Assembly: GCA_028551475.1 (NCBI GenBank)
Contig: CM052359.1
Location: forward strand, 4,465,583-4,529,582
Reading direction: 5' to 3'
Source: Casuarina equisetifolia
Taxonomy: Eukaryota; Streptophyta; Magnoliopsida; Fagales; Casuarinaceae
DNA: 64,000 nucleotides
Shown here: one piece after another, positions 39,208 through 51,856 of the stretch
How the letters are laid out: every line of letters begins with the position of its first letter
Position numbering within the stretch: position 1 is the stretch's first letter
Translations under genes and position numbers: made by a program
The notes under the pieces: model-generated
What the model was told of the DNA's origin: nothing
Seen by the model: the letters and a program-made list of their open reading frames with translations, nothing else
Database searches by the model: none

Positions 39208-41586
39208 TTAACATAAAGAAGCAAGTACCTCCAATAGGGCAGCAGCAAACTGCATTTGGGTCTCCTCATCTATGGTCAGGAAGAGAGGGACATGCACAAA
39301 GAGTGATTTGGTCCCATTTTGCTCTGCAAACCGAAGGGAGTGATAGTAAACATAGTTGCATACAAACCGGCCTGCATCGTCTGAGGTCATCACTTCATAA
39401 CCCCTCTTTGCCAAGGCCTTGGTAATATCCTCAACAGGAAGGGAAGTCTTCAGGGAGTCAAAAAAAAAGAGAAACATTTAGGAAGAGTGAACAGAGAAAA
39501 AAGATCAACAACCTCATGCTAAACAGAAGAAAGTATCCAACCAAGCCATTTGCAGAATATTAACCATGTAAAATATTCTATTTCTGGAAAATATTACATC
39601 AATTTTTTCGTATAAACAGATAACTCTACAGTCATCGATACAACCTGAAGAGGAGAGAAATAGTGCCATCACCTGAAAAAGATATCAGTGAGCTGTAGAA
39701 GAATGGTCACATGCTTGCCTGAGGTTTTATCTTATAAGTGCTTGGACTCATAGGGAAATGCTCCCATACCACCAAGAATAGCTTTAAATAGAGACTTTCT
39801 TCTATGAAACAAGAATCAAGCACACCTCGGACACCTAATTCTTATTGACTTGGTCAAGCTACTCTCACTGAAAAATATGGCAGCTCCAGTAAAAGACAAC
39901 TCTTGAAAACCTTACACAACTTAGAAGCAGAATGTTCTCCTCATAAAATTTCCTTCCCTTCCACGGACAATACAAACATATGTCACCCTATGATCATATC
40001 CTTCCCCGTGAAAAGTAGTAAATGTTTAAGCTAATCATAATTCAACACTGAAATGCATAACTGAACTATAACATGGGGAATAAGTACCAAACTTTTAACG
40101 CAATATTCATCCTGTATAGCAACAATGGCTACAGTTCCTCGAGCAAGTTGGTTTATAATTGTTCAAACTTATAGCCCAAAACACAAGGTCAACTAGTACT
40201 GAATGGGAATTTTATGAAAGCAGAGTACACAAATACATATAGAGGGAAGGCCTCTTTTGATCAAAAATAAATAAAGAAAGAATTCACTCTACCTTTCGTG
40301 TGTAAGAAATTCCACCATCGGAAGGAATGATAGGGACTTTCTAAAAAACATAAAACAAAGAAAGTTCAATCAAATTGAGTTTAAAATGTCAAACGTCAAA
40401 AAAAAAAAAAAATTGAAAAAAGAGAATCCATGTGTGGACCAGAAAAACCTCACAATAATGTCTATCGGTTCTAACCTGTGGCTTCCATCCCAGCTCATCA
40501 GGGCAACGAAAAGTAGCTTCATTGACAGCTTGGTGCTCAATGGCAAACCTTGTTGCACCGCTATTAACTCCAAAATGTATCTGAAGAATGTAGTTATTAG
40601 ATATCTAACAGAACAATACAGGAATATAATGAGTTCAAATGTGCCAATAAATGCCTGGAATAATAGATTTTTGCCAGGTTATAGCTTAAAGTACTAAAAT
40701 TTTTATCTAGTCAAGCAATAAGTAAATGGTTTCATGCAGTCAATTACTAAATAATAGCTTTCCTACCCGCAACTTCTCATCTTCTCTGTCCAAAGGTCTA
40801 GTGAAACCATTATCAGTTGCAAGTATGCCACATTTTTTACAGAAGATCTAGTTGACAATTACTAAACTTAATTGCTAGTAGATTCATCCCGGATGTTTAC
40901 AAGTTCCTATAGATGTATTATGTTCCTTTATGGACTTATCTAATGAGACTGAACTCCGTACTTTTTGAAGAGGTCCGCTAATCATATGAAGATAAAATCA
41001 TGCCTGTCTTGATTGTTTTAGTTAGGTTTCCTTCTATTTGGAAAAATAAGATTTGTTATCAGCATTTGTAATCTTATGCAGCCACTACAGCAGCAAAAAG
41101 CTGTTTTCCAATTAAGTATCCCAGATGCTATTCTTCGATGTTTCCTGGGCTTAAAGATGCTGTTTTTGCTCTGCCCTGAGTAGGCATTGTGAGTTCCTAC
41201 TAGCCTATGATTTCTGACAAAAGAATACGAAACAAGAAAGAAAAAATGAGAAGTTGCAGAAAGATTAGTTTGGCTTAAACATAAAACTAAGCAGGAGAGA
41301 TTAGACATGGGAAACTGACCCAGATAGTTTTTCCAGAGTTTGAAGATTCAGAATTCTCCCCACTAACAGCAGATTTCAATGTCTCATATAAAGAAGAAAC
41401 CGCTCCCTGTCCTGCAGTCTCAAGAATCTTGCAATTCCCAAGAATTAGACCTTTTGGTAATCCCTTCTTCTTTATATACTCTTTGAGATTACTGACAATT
41501 GTTTCAGTTGGATTCTCTGAAACTCCATGGAATTTCTTAAACCCTGTCACGTGGACTGTTACCGCAGGAGGCCCTTCAGACCCCAT
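39208..41586 (-). CDS. Pyroglutamyl-peptidase I (pyrrolidone-carboxylate peptidase, C15)
   Basis: Cysteine peptidase that removes N-terminal pyroglutamate from peptides, normally cytosolic. Four coding exons in transcription order: 41586-41320, 40580-40476, 40340-40293, 39447-39208; phase 0 throughout, 219 aa, the family size. Motifs: VHVTGFKKFHGVSENPTE at the N-terminus (the family's GF-PF---NPS loop), IHFGVNSGA, CPDELGWKPQ, the active-site cysteine in DDAGRFVCNYVYYHSL, and the histidine in SLFVHVPLF. The N-terminal ATG at 41586 follows a leader. A donor at 42612/42611 and an acceptor at 41660 suggest a 5' UTR intron of about 950 bases. Nothing looks broken. Confidence 0.93.
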
Positions 41587-41658
41587 TTACAATTATCCAG
41601 ATATCTCTAAAAATGCTTTATACCTTCAAAATAAAAGTAATGTCTAAGCACCTTCTGA

Positions 41659-42670
41659 CCTGCATTAGACCAAAGGAAATGGGTTAGTCAGTCAGGAAGA
41701 CACAAATACATAAACATGGTGAACTAGGAAAGCCATAATACTATTTGTAGACCCCTGGTCTAAATTCCCTATGTACAATTTTGCATTTACCATTTAATCC
41801 TAGAAAACCATAATCTTCTTCCTTTCAAACGGGAGGAAATCGATTAGGCGGTCAGGAAGCTGCAACACATATAAGCATAGTGAACCCACCCTAATGTGCT
41901 TAACTAGAGACAGTGCCACTCAACCCAACCTCTCAATGTAAATGAAGCCAAAACGAAACGATTATGCCCCGATAATTGAAGTTGAGAAGGTCATCAATCT
42001 ACACCGTACTATCTCTGTCATATCCATGAAGCTATGATTTGGCTATTACAGCAATAGGTATTCGTAAGTATCTACACAGCTTTATTATGCTTCCCATGAA
42101 AAAGAAACAAAGGAGGAAGAAAGAGAGACTCCTGTATCTAATCGTGAAAGCTCAAAGGTAATAATATCAGAGATAGGAAATCCCCAACAGTCATAGTAGC
42201 AGACGAGAATCTAGCGAAACAAAGAATCGAACGCATACAACAGCAGAAATTAAAAGGATGAGAAAACAAAAATCGGTTGCGATTCACAAGAAGAAACTAG
42301 AACCCAGTCTCTGAAATCACTAGTAAATCAAACTACACAGGCAATCCCACAGCAAATCAAAGATATACAAGTCCCTCGGAGAACTGTGAAGGCAAAGAAT
42401 CCCTTTGAACCACTGATCCAAGCCAAACCACCCAGAACCCAGAAACAGAAAATATGAAATCAACCATAATTATGCTTGATCAGACACGCAGATGATGACA
42501 GACATTAAAAACCCACAATCTACCTCTAGAAAGAAAGCCCGACTTGCAGATAATAGCATGGTCGTCGTTCGAAATTGTATTATATAGAGAGGACATGAGC
42601 TTTTCCCTTACCTGATCTAATCTTCCGAAAAGAATAACAAATGGACTCTCCGACCAATCTTATCAGCTGA
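41659..42670 (-). other. Probable 5' UTR exon and leader intron of the C15 peptidase gene
   Basis: On the minus strand GATCAG|GTAAGG at 42612/42611 is a strong donor and ATGCAG|GTCAG at 41660/41659 a good acceptor; the text between is intron-like and has no coding frame. The transcript start is probably near 42650-42690. Confidence 0.45.
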
Positions 42671-42699
42671 AGACAATTGAATTGGCAATGATTCCGATC

Positions 42700-44002
42700 A
42701 ATTATAAAAGAGAGATAAAAACACGACAGTATTTTAAAAAGTAAATAAATTTAATAAGGAACGTGGTAGTGGATGGTCCCTTTCAACGTTGTACAACAAC
42801 CCCCAGTACATTCTATTTTCTGTGGGCGTTACACTTCTAACGTCGTTGGGTTCCCCATCACGTTCTTTCTTTCCATGAAGTTGCAAGTGCTGTAAAAACC
42901 TCTTCAACTCTTGTCTGTTTCCTTTGTGTTCGGCAGTTCGGTCGTGTCAGATAAAGAACATGATTCCTTATTTCGATCGAAGCGTTTCTTACATGTCGAA
43001 GGAAGAGACTTTTCCTCTAAAGTTTTTTTTTTTTTTTAAAGGATAATATCTTAACAAATTTTATTAATACCAACAAAATTAGACGTTAAACTAAAGCATA
43101 AATTCTAATTTTTATACTTCTTCTCTCTTTTTGGCATTTTCAAGTCATTCCATCCTATACAAGATTAAAGACTAATTCATTCTTTAAAAATAGCCCACCT
43201 TACTCATTTGACTGCTGGTTTAGGATGATCAAAATTGATAATCTAGTATAATGGAAAAGAAAGGGATCTTGACAATTTTGTATCTCTTCGTTGTTTTCTT
43301 TTGCCATGGTATATTGTCCCTTGCACATTATTGGGATTAATGAGAATCTCTTAAACTTATCCAAAATTTTTTTTTTTATTAAAAATCAGTGTTGTCTTAT
43401 ATTGAAAGTGTAAAAATAAAATGATAATTTTTTTTATTTAATACTTTAAAATTTAGAAATAAAACCTTAAATTATAATATAATATAAAAGTCAGGGATGA
43501 TCTTTGTTTTATAATTCCTTAAGTCTTAAATTTGGACTTATATTCATATAATCACATAAAGTATTAAAAATGAGTGTTATTTTATATTAAAAATATTCTA
43601 ATAATTTTTACTTAAAATTAGCTAAAAATTTAGACAATCAGGCTGACAATGGAGAATTTTGAATGTTGTTTGGTTATTCTAATTATGAGAGAGTTGGCTA
43701 GCGTTACTTCAACGGGTATTGTTAAACAAATCATAACACAAAGGATTTTTTTTTATCTCCGGGTCTTCAACTTTCGGTTGTGAGAATCTTTTTGGGAATT
43801 CAGCTTTATCCAATCTTGTGATGAGAGTTTTGAGGTAGTCACTTTGATATCATGTATTATTTGACAACAATAATTATGGAGCCGGTGTTAGTATTATATT
43901 CTCAAAAAGTTATTTAAACGGCTGACAGCAGATTCCGTGAGCTGGAGTCCGCGGCCGTTCGCTGAATTCCGTGGCACTAGTTTTCACCACAGGTTATGGC
44001 TT
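42700..44002. other. AT-rich intergenic DNA
   Basis: No gene or element is recognised. There are several T-runs and TA-rich stretches. Confidence 0.4.
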
Positions 44003-44275
44003 GTTAGGAGTTCTAATCGTGTTAGGATTTGGATTCTAATAGCATTCTTATTTTCTTTTGATATGAAGTCTTATTATTATTGTCGTTGAATTTGGAATCT
44101 TATGTTGATTGTAATTAGTTTATAAAAGTTATGTAATAAATTTTATTCTCTCATATTATAAAGGTAAGCGAGATAATATGGTCATATAAGAAAACTGATT
44201 ACTCTTCTCAATTAAAGTTATCCTCTTAAGATGAAACCTAAGTTTATGATAAATAGTATTAGAACCAAATCGTGA
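44003..44275 (+). mobile_element. LTR-like remnant followed by a degenerate primer-binding site
   Basis: A stretch starting TGTTAGGAGTTCTAATCG, with LTR-like AT-rich body and a polyadenylation-like end, leads into AGTATTAGAACC at about 44257-44268. That resembles the tRNA-Met primer-binding site TGGTATCAGAGC of copia-type elements. No second LTR or polyprotein is seen after it, so it is an incomplete remnant; the left boundary is a guess. Confidence 0.4.
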
Positions 44276-45590
44276 TAGGCTTGGGACTATTATCCTAAAG
44301 TGTGGGGTAGGTAATGGATCTACCTAGTGGTACTTGTGATTGTTATATCCTAGTGTAAGGTGGGCAATGAATAGACCTCTAGTGAGGGATGGACTTTTAG
44401 TGTGGGCAATGTGAATTTAGATGAAAGAGAATGAAATAGATTTCATTCTTGTACATTGAAAAGGTAAATTGGATGATTTGGTACTTTTTGAAATAGAATT
44501 TACTTTCTGAGCATCTTTTATAATGCTAATTTTTGTGTTCTTATTTTTGTAATATTTTCTAGTTTTTTGATTGAAATAAAATTATTGGACAATTCTTCTC
44601 TTCAATAAGGCATTTTGAAAAGAGATAGATTTAAACCTTTCACATGGTAATTGAGTGGGTTTTTTCTCTAATGTTTCATCCCAATCTCACAAATAAATCA
44701 ATTTTTTATTAATAAAACACAAGTTTGAATTGTGAGATATTAGACAACAAAATCTACATATAAAAGAAAGGTACTTATGAAATATTTTATAAATTTAGAC
44801 AATTTATTTTTTCAATAAGATATTTTAAAGAAGAGGTAAATTTATATTACTTAATTTTTTAAAAATAATTTATAAGTTTTTATATTTTAAAATTAATTTA
44901 TCATAATACATAAATTTTTAATAGAATATTAGAGGAAGACTCAAAAAGTCATACTCTCTTCAAATAAAAATCATTGTGAGGAGTTACATACCTTTAATAT
45001 TATGTATACAATCCAACAAAGGTCGTGTTAAGAATAGTTTAACAAGAATTTTACATAATCTAAATTTTATTAGAGAATATTTTATAATAAAAATTAAATC
45101 TACTAACTTTTGGACAAGAAATAATTTTCCAACGCTAACACCGTTCTTCCCACCCTTTATAAACGTAAGCCGTGATTATTGAGTGTGGCTATGACTGTTC
45201 CTGATAATGATTGCATGCCTTATCTTTCACCTGGTTTGGCAAGAGTCAGTATCAGCAATGTCCTTTTCTATGTTAAGAAAACCCAACAACTACGTCTTCA
45301 TTAGTTTATAGATAAGTTTAAAGTTCGTCATCCTTGGACTTTAAGGCAATAATTCGTAATATGTTTTGATTGTAATTGGAAGAATGAGAAATTAACGAAC
45401 CTAAAGGTAGTTTTTTTTTTTTTTTCCCTTGGTAATTTGAGAAAATTACCAAGTTCTAGTTCTGACTCCTCGTGCGTTTGAAAAGGTAGGAGACAAACAA
45501 GACAAGAAGTAATCTCAGATCCTAAGAGTCTGTCTGTACCAGTAACCTTAAATCTCGAACAGAGTCTACCTCCGGAACTCAGTAAGAGAG
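44276..45590. other. AT-rich intergenic DNA and promoter of G6PD4
   Basis: No gene is supported. The first 150 bases may belong to the retrotransposon remnant to the left. The end carries the G6PD4 promoter and leader. Confidence 0.35.
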
Positions 45591-45593
45591 GGG

Positions 45594-48500
45594 ATGTCGA
45601 TTTCATTTATAAATTTCTCTGTATCCTTGTCGGAATCTTCTATCTCCAGGGCCATTTTCTTCTCTCCGACTCCGGCAAAAGGGTCTCTTCGTAGTTTCCC
45701 GGTGAGTTTTCATCGGTAATACACACTTTTTAAATTTAGATTTCTGGCATTTTCGAGAGGAGATGGGGGAAGCTAAAGAAAGTGAAAAGTTTGGATTTTG
45801 GTATCAGCTAAAATAACTTGTGCCTTGTTTATCAGCTTCAGCTTTCTTGGTGATATAACCGCTAATTCGGTAGGAGTTTGGGGAATTTGATTTGAAATGA
45901 AACTTAAATACCATGTTAAATATCCTGGGTTTAATCACTTTGTGCTGCTTATATTGGAAGCTATGAGAAGATTGAGACAATACACTGGAAGAAGGCAGTG
46001 TTGGAATCTGACCATGCTTTACTTTGATGGATTTTTAACGTTGTGAATCAAAGAAATGACAAGGGTTATCTTCATTTCTGTGAAGTTCAGGAGAGACTTC
46101 TTTCATTTCTATTTGTATTATGTCCCTCATACTTTGCCATTTCACGCACATACGAGGAAATATGTAAGCTTTTAGCCTGGCTTGTGCAGGATGCAGTAGT
46201 CAACTTTCCTTCCTTAAATCGTGGTCGCCTTGTGTGCTACGGCGGAGCTGCCAGTTTCTGTCGAAGGTTTTATGGCTTACGGCTATTGATACTTGAGAGC
46301 CTAAACCTTAGGCAGAGGAATAGAAGAGCAGGACCAGCAAATGAGTTTAAGAGTATAAAAAGTCAAGAGAAAGATCACTTGAGGAATAATTTGGAAGCAA
46401 TTTCATCAGGTACTGGAGAAGTTACACAAGCTCAAAATAGTTGCCATAACCTTTAATGCTCTGTGGTTCTTATTATTCTGTCAAAAGAATTAACATAAGT
46501 GACACTGGCAGATTCTAATGAAACAACTCGACAAAAGTCCTCTCCAAATTATCAACCTGATATCCCCATGGAAGTTGTCACTTCTCCAAAATCTGAAGCC
46601 GTTTTCAAAACACATTCTTCCATTTCTGTCTCTGGGGGTAGTAAAGCTCCATCACTCTGCATTGCTGTCATTGGAGCCACCGGCGAGCTCGCAAGGAGAA
46701 AGATTTTTCCTGCATTGTTTGCTTTGTATTATAGTGGCTTTCTTCCCGAGGTAGGACTAAGTTTTTATCAACTTTCAGTTGGAGTTCTGTCATGGCAGTT
46801 GGATTTTTTAAATCTAATTTATTACAATCTCAGTTTTGCTTTCCTATGGCTTCAGAATATAGGTATTTTTGCTTACTCGAGAAAGAATTTGACAGATGAA
46901 GAGATGAGATCAATTTTAGCTTCAACTTTAACTTGCCGCATTGATCATCAGTACGATCCTTCTATCACCTGTTCAATTATGTGCTTATCATAATAACCTT
47001 ATTTGTCCTACCATCCTTTTTTTTTTTTCCTCCCCTCCAATTTCCGTAGATCCTTACTTGCTTGATGTTATCCTGTTCATAATTTTCTTATGGAACACAA
47101 ACAGGATTCTTCTAGCCGCTTCTTCACTTATTTCTCCTAAAGCAGCTCACCACTTGCTTTCAAAATCTTAAACATGACATCTAGGTCTTTGTGTGCTTAT
47201 TGTTTAGAAAGGGCTTTTTGACAGGAAAATGACTTGTGTACTAAATGTTGGCTGAGGTTTATTGCTCATTTTCAACAAGGTCTTTATATACCTGAGTATT
47301 CCAACCATAAGCAAGAGCGCATGGACTGATTTTCTTTTGCAACCAAAGGAGTTCATGTTAGTCTGCTCATAGGATTTCTTATTTCAGAGCACTCCATGTA
47401 ATGCAAACACCTAGAGTGGATTCAAAATGCAGTCAAAGGCATGCATTTAATCTAAAACTTCCGTGGGTCAAAATGATCATCCAATATAAGAAGCTACGTA
47501 ATTACATCCAAGGGAATTATTTCTCCCAGTTGTCCTGTGTTTGTTCATTTTCTGGAACAACTTGAATAATCAAGGTCAAATAATGTTTTGCAGACAAAAC
47601 TGTGAGGTCAAAATGGATGCCTTTCTCAGTAAAACATACTACCTTAATGGAGGATATGACAATAGAAGTGGGATGTCAAAGCTCAATGCCCGGATGGAGC
47701 AGATTGAGGTGAAGTTGAACAATACACCCCCCCCACACAAGATGTGTCTGTATTTGCTACTCTGTTATGCATAAATTGCTACTTTTTCACCTTGGACGCA
47801 TACAAGATGATTCTGATATTTGATTCAACCAAAACTTACCTGTCTCAGGGGGGATCTGAAGCTAACAGGATATTTTACCTTTCTGTACCACAAGAAGCTC
47901 TTTTAGATGTTGCATCCTCTCTTGCCAGTAATGCACAAACCCAAAGAGGCTGGACTCGAATTATCATAGAGAAACCTTTTGGCTTTGATGCATTGTCATC
48001 TTTTCGGATGACACAGTCTCTTCTTACTAATTTCAAAGAGAAGCAAATATACAGGTTGCTATTTACACTTCTACAGCCCATGATGCACAAACATATGTGG
48101 ATTCACGTATACATCTATCTTCTTTTTTATTTTTCCCCATTTTTTTAATGATCCATCAATTTACAAGTCGAGACTGTTTTATTTCAGGATTGATCACCTT
48201 CTGGGCAGGAACCTTATTGAAAACCTCACAGTTTTAAGATTTGCTAATCTAGTTTTTGAGCCATTGTGGAGCCATACATATATACATAGTGTGCAGGTAT
48301 TTTTTGGTGATAATGCCAACATATGCCTATTGCAATGTAGTGAACATTCACTGAATTATTAAATAACCTCTTGCAGGTCATTTTGTCAGAGGACTTGGAT
48401 GTGCAAGCAGGAAGGTTACCATAAGGCTCTCATTGCTATGTATAGTAGATACAATTGTCGTGGGTGATCAATATGATATTTTTTGATATTTTTCTTTTTA

Positions 48501-50083
48501 ATTTGTGCAGGTACTTTGATGGTTATGGCATCATCCGTGATATAGTACACAGTCATATACTCCAGACAATAGCTTTGCTTGCCATGGAACCTCCTATAAG
48601 TCTTGATGATGAAGATTTTCGTAATGAAAAGGTATGCCTGCATGTAGAACACTCGAAGCATCTACTTTTGTTGATGAGAAGTGTCTTTTCAGGTCAAGGT
48701 TCTGAGATCAATTCGCCAATTGAAACCCAATGATGTAGTTCTTGGCCAGTATAAAGTGAGTAGTGGAGAGAAAATTGATGTGAGTTTAAACAATATGACC
48801 CCCACGTATTTTGCTGCTGCATTGTACATTGACAATGCACGCTGGGATGGTGTTCCTTTTTTGATCAAAGCTGGCTTGGGACTCATCAAGCACCGGTAAG
48901 ATCTATTGCTGTAATTCTTTTGTGTGGCTACGTGATCTAAATTCATTGAATTTTCAGACTATGCCTGTCATACCAACTTCCAGATTCTTCTTAGGTCTTT
49001 AGGATGGTGTAATAGTTGTGTAATGCCTAAATTTAGGAAGTAGTAGCTCCTTTCTTTGACTTCCTTCAACGTATTGAGTCTAGTCATTGACGTTATCTCA
49101 AAACTTTTCGTCAAACATGGATGTTCTGTCAGTTAGATTGTTTGCAAACTGAAGGTTAAGAGCGTTTTGGGGTTATTCCAAACTATTATATTATTCTTCT
49201 AATTCAGAGGTATTGGAGATTGTTAATTATGTTTCTGCTCAAGTTTTTTAGAGGATAACTGGAGGAATTAATTTCTTATCTTTTCAATTTATTTTTCTAT
49301 GTTTCTTGGATCTTCGTCATCTGTCAATACCAATTAAGGTTTGGTGAACTCCCACATTCCATGTTAGAAAATAAACCGAGGTTGTTTACAGTTAAGCACA
49401 GGCGCATGCATTGCCGGAAAAGTACATTGATAGTTACTGTTCTGTGGAAAAGGAATACAATATTTTCTTATGAGCTGATAGTGTAGAATTGGTTTGAACT
49501 AGATAAGTTTAACAGCATACATCCTCAACAAGATTAGGTGTACCTTGCAGAGTGGAGATACGTATCCAGTTTCATCACGTTCCAGGAAACATTTATCGTA
49601 AAGATATCGGGCATAATTATGACCTTGCTGCTAATGAGCTGATTCTTCGCGACATGCCAGATGAAGCCATTTTAGTCAAAGTTAACAATAAGATTCCAGG
49701 ATTAGGGTTGCATTTGGATTCCTCAGAACTGAATTTGCTCTACAAAGAGAAGTAAGCAATGCACTGTTATTTTAGTTTATTGCACCACAACTGATTATAG
49801 CTCCTCCTGTCCAACTTACCATCAATAGATGTACTTTAACTGTAGGTATAAAGTAGAGGTGCCTGATTCATACGAGCATCTTCTTCTTGATGTCATTGAT
49901 GGGGACAACCATCTATTCATGAGAAGTGACGAGCTTGCAGCTGCATGGAATATTCTAGCTCCAGTTCTGCAGGAGATAGACAAGAAAAATGCAGCACCCG
50001 AGCTGTATGAGTTCGGGGGCCGGGGTCCAGTTGGAGCATATTATCTTTGGGCAAAACATGGGGCTTCATGGGCGGAGGATTAG
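45594..50083 (+). CDS. G6PD4: Plastid-type glucose-6-phosphate dehydrogenase, G6PD4 class
   Basis: Twelve exons: 45594-45701, 46190-46409, 46512-46750, 46856-46950, 47594-47708, 47849-48054, 48188-48296, 48377-48414, 48511-48631, 48693-48895, 49551-49751, 49846-50083; phases agree, 630 aa (Arabidopsis G6PD4 is about 625). The N-terminus is Ser/Phe/Arg-rich and suits a transit peptide. The [16 protein letters not shown] segment after it is characteristic of G6PD4. The NADP loop is GATGELA (164-170) where active enzymes have GASGDLA, and the substrate motif is RIDHLLGRN (328-336) where active enzymes have RIDHYLGKE. The catalytic-type His in DIVHSHILQ is kept. Other landmarks: [39 protein letters not shown]. 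Arabidopsis G6PD4 has been reported as lacking normal activity and acting through pairing with G6PD1; whether that holds here is inference. Intact frame. Confidence 0.94.
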
Positions 50084-51330
50084 CAAGGTTTTCAGTGATT
50101 CTTGTTGCCAACAACCAACTACATATGTCCCTCTGTGTGCGCGGCTATACATATATTAACCATTCCACCATTGGGACTAAAATAGATATAAGCTTTCATG
50201 CATAATCTGGGACCTTCTTCCATACTGCATATTTACGAGGGCAATGATGATGGTTTGGTTATGGGAGCATTCTTCTGTAAGTGTGTGATATGCTTCTATG
50301 GACTTTATGAGTTGTCCCATACGTGATGATAAAGAAAAAGTAAGGCAGCTAATCCAGAGCAAGTTGAGAAAAAGACTGATTCGTTTTGCCGGTTAGATGA
50401 TTCCTGGCCCCGCAAATACATTGTTTTAGTACAGCATAGTGGGGCATTGTGGTAGGTTTCCCCTAAAATCATGTGATTTGGGGTCCCTCGTAATGCAAGC
50501 ATTCTGTAAGTTGGTTCCTATCCTGGCATCGGCAGTCTTCATTGTTTAAGATAGATTTGGATGATTCGGGCCCAAGTATTCGGTTTTTGGTGAAATGGTT
50601 TACGGAGAATCAGGCACAACACTGACTGGTATTTGGACTGATTTGGTAGGTTTAGTTTGTTTAAGACAGATTTGGATGATTCGAGAAGAAGAATTCGGAC
50701 AGGTTCTAGGTGAAATACTAAGAAAAACTAGGCTCACCATTGACTTGCTTGGCTCGTCCTTCACTTATAATGCTCCATTGGAACAAATTCATGATTCGCC
50801 ATGGCTGCTTTAGAGTTTGAGCATCAGTTGAATTGTGCGATTGACCTCGATTCTCGGTCTTTCGGTGCTTAGAATCCGTAATTTGTTGCCCTAGATAGCG
50901 GCTTCCAGGAGGCTTCCCTCGACGAAGATGGAGGAATCTCATGGCGGCTTGTCTTTGTTGCAAAGTCAAGATCAGTAATCATATAGAAAAACAAGGAAAA
51001 AAAAACTAAAGTGTTGTCATCAAGTCATCTTTTAATGCTGGGTCAGTAAGAAAGGAAAATGAATGAACAAAACACATGATAATCTCCGGATATTATCAGC
51101 TGAAAATGTAATCTAAGAAACTCGAGCCAAGATATTTACTTTGCAAAGTCTCTTACTATTTCTGCCATTTCTTAAGGATACAGAAATTTACTGTAAAAGG
51201 CTAACCTGGAAGCAATGAGAGCTAATAATATGAAATGACGATATGATAGGACAATCAGGGGCCACCATGGCACATAGGGTTCCAGTGCCTAAATGAAAGC
51301 GTTGTGGAAGATTCCACATTACCTGCCTTG
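50084..51330. other. G6PD4 3' UTR and intergenic DNA
   Basis: The first few hundred bases are the likely 3' UTR. At about 50545-50745 two diverged direct repeats of roughly 100 bases occur. No gene is supported before the NIMIN promoter. Confidence 0.4.
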
Positions 51331-51336
51331 TAGCAG

Positions 51337-51386
51337 ACGTCATACCTACGCGGAAACATCACGTCATGAGCACAGAATACGTGACG
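51337..51386 (+). promoter_or_regulatory. Cluster of three TGACG (as-1-like) elements
   Basis: ACGTCA at 51337-51342, CGTCA at 51362-51366 (both TGACG on the minus strand) and TGACG at 51382-51386 lie within 50 bases, about 200 bases upstream of the TATA box of the NIMIN gene. TGA-class bZIP factors bind TGACG, and NIMIN genes of Arabidopsis are induced by salicylic acid through such sites, so the arrangement suits the gene. Confidence 0.5.
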
Positions 51387-51583
51387 CGAGCATGGTCGTG
51401 ATCATTGATGCAAACAAGCCAGTATTTACAAATACACCCACCTTACCAGCCAAGCAAAGAGGAGGCTCTGGCGGGCATGTTTGTGAATTTACAAGGACCT
51501 TCTCGACGTGGAGCACGGTGTTAAAGTGGAAGAGTCAGCCTTACACGGTCTTTCTCTGTGGCATTAGGAGCACCTTCGCTTTC

Positions 51584-51590
51584 TATATAA
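51584..51590 (+). promoter_or_regulatory. TATA box of the NIMIN-type gene
   Basis: TATATAA in the context TTCTATATAAGG, about 270 bases upstream of the ATG at 51857. A leader of roughly 240 bases, with pyrimidine-rich CTCC/TTCTC stretches, would follow. Confidence 0.6.
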
Positions 51591-51856
51591 GGTTCGTGCA
51601 GCTAAGCACTACGCAGTGGAGAACCAGGGTTGTGTGTATTCGATTCTTTGTCTTTCTAATGTGGCAATGATCAATAAGGAAAGACTAGGGTCTACTTTGT
51701 TTCCGAAAAATATCTCTCCACTCCTTCTCTGTCTTTCTTTGTGAGATGTTTTGATTTATAAAAGAAAGACTTCTCCGTCTCTAAGCATTACGGAGAAGAG
51801 GTATCTGCGCAATTTCTCCTCCAGTTTGTTCTTCTTCTTGTCAAACACTAGAAAAC

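Noticed and set aside
40386-40697. 103-codon plus-strand frame
   Set aside because: It lies antisense to exon 2 and introns of the pyroglutamyl-peptidase gene and begins in a poly-A run; a shadow frame.
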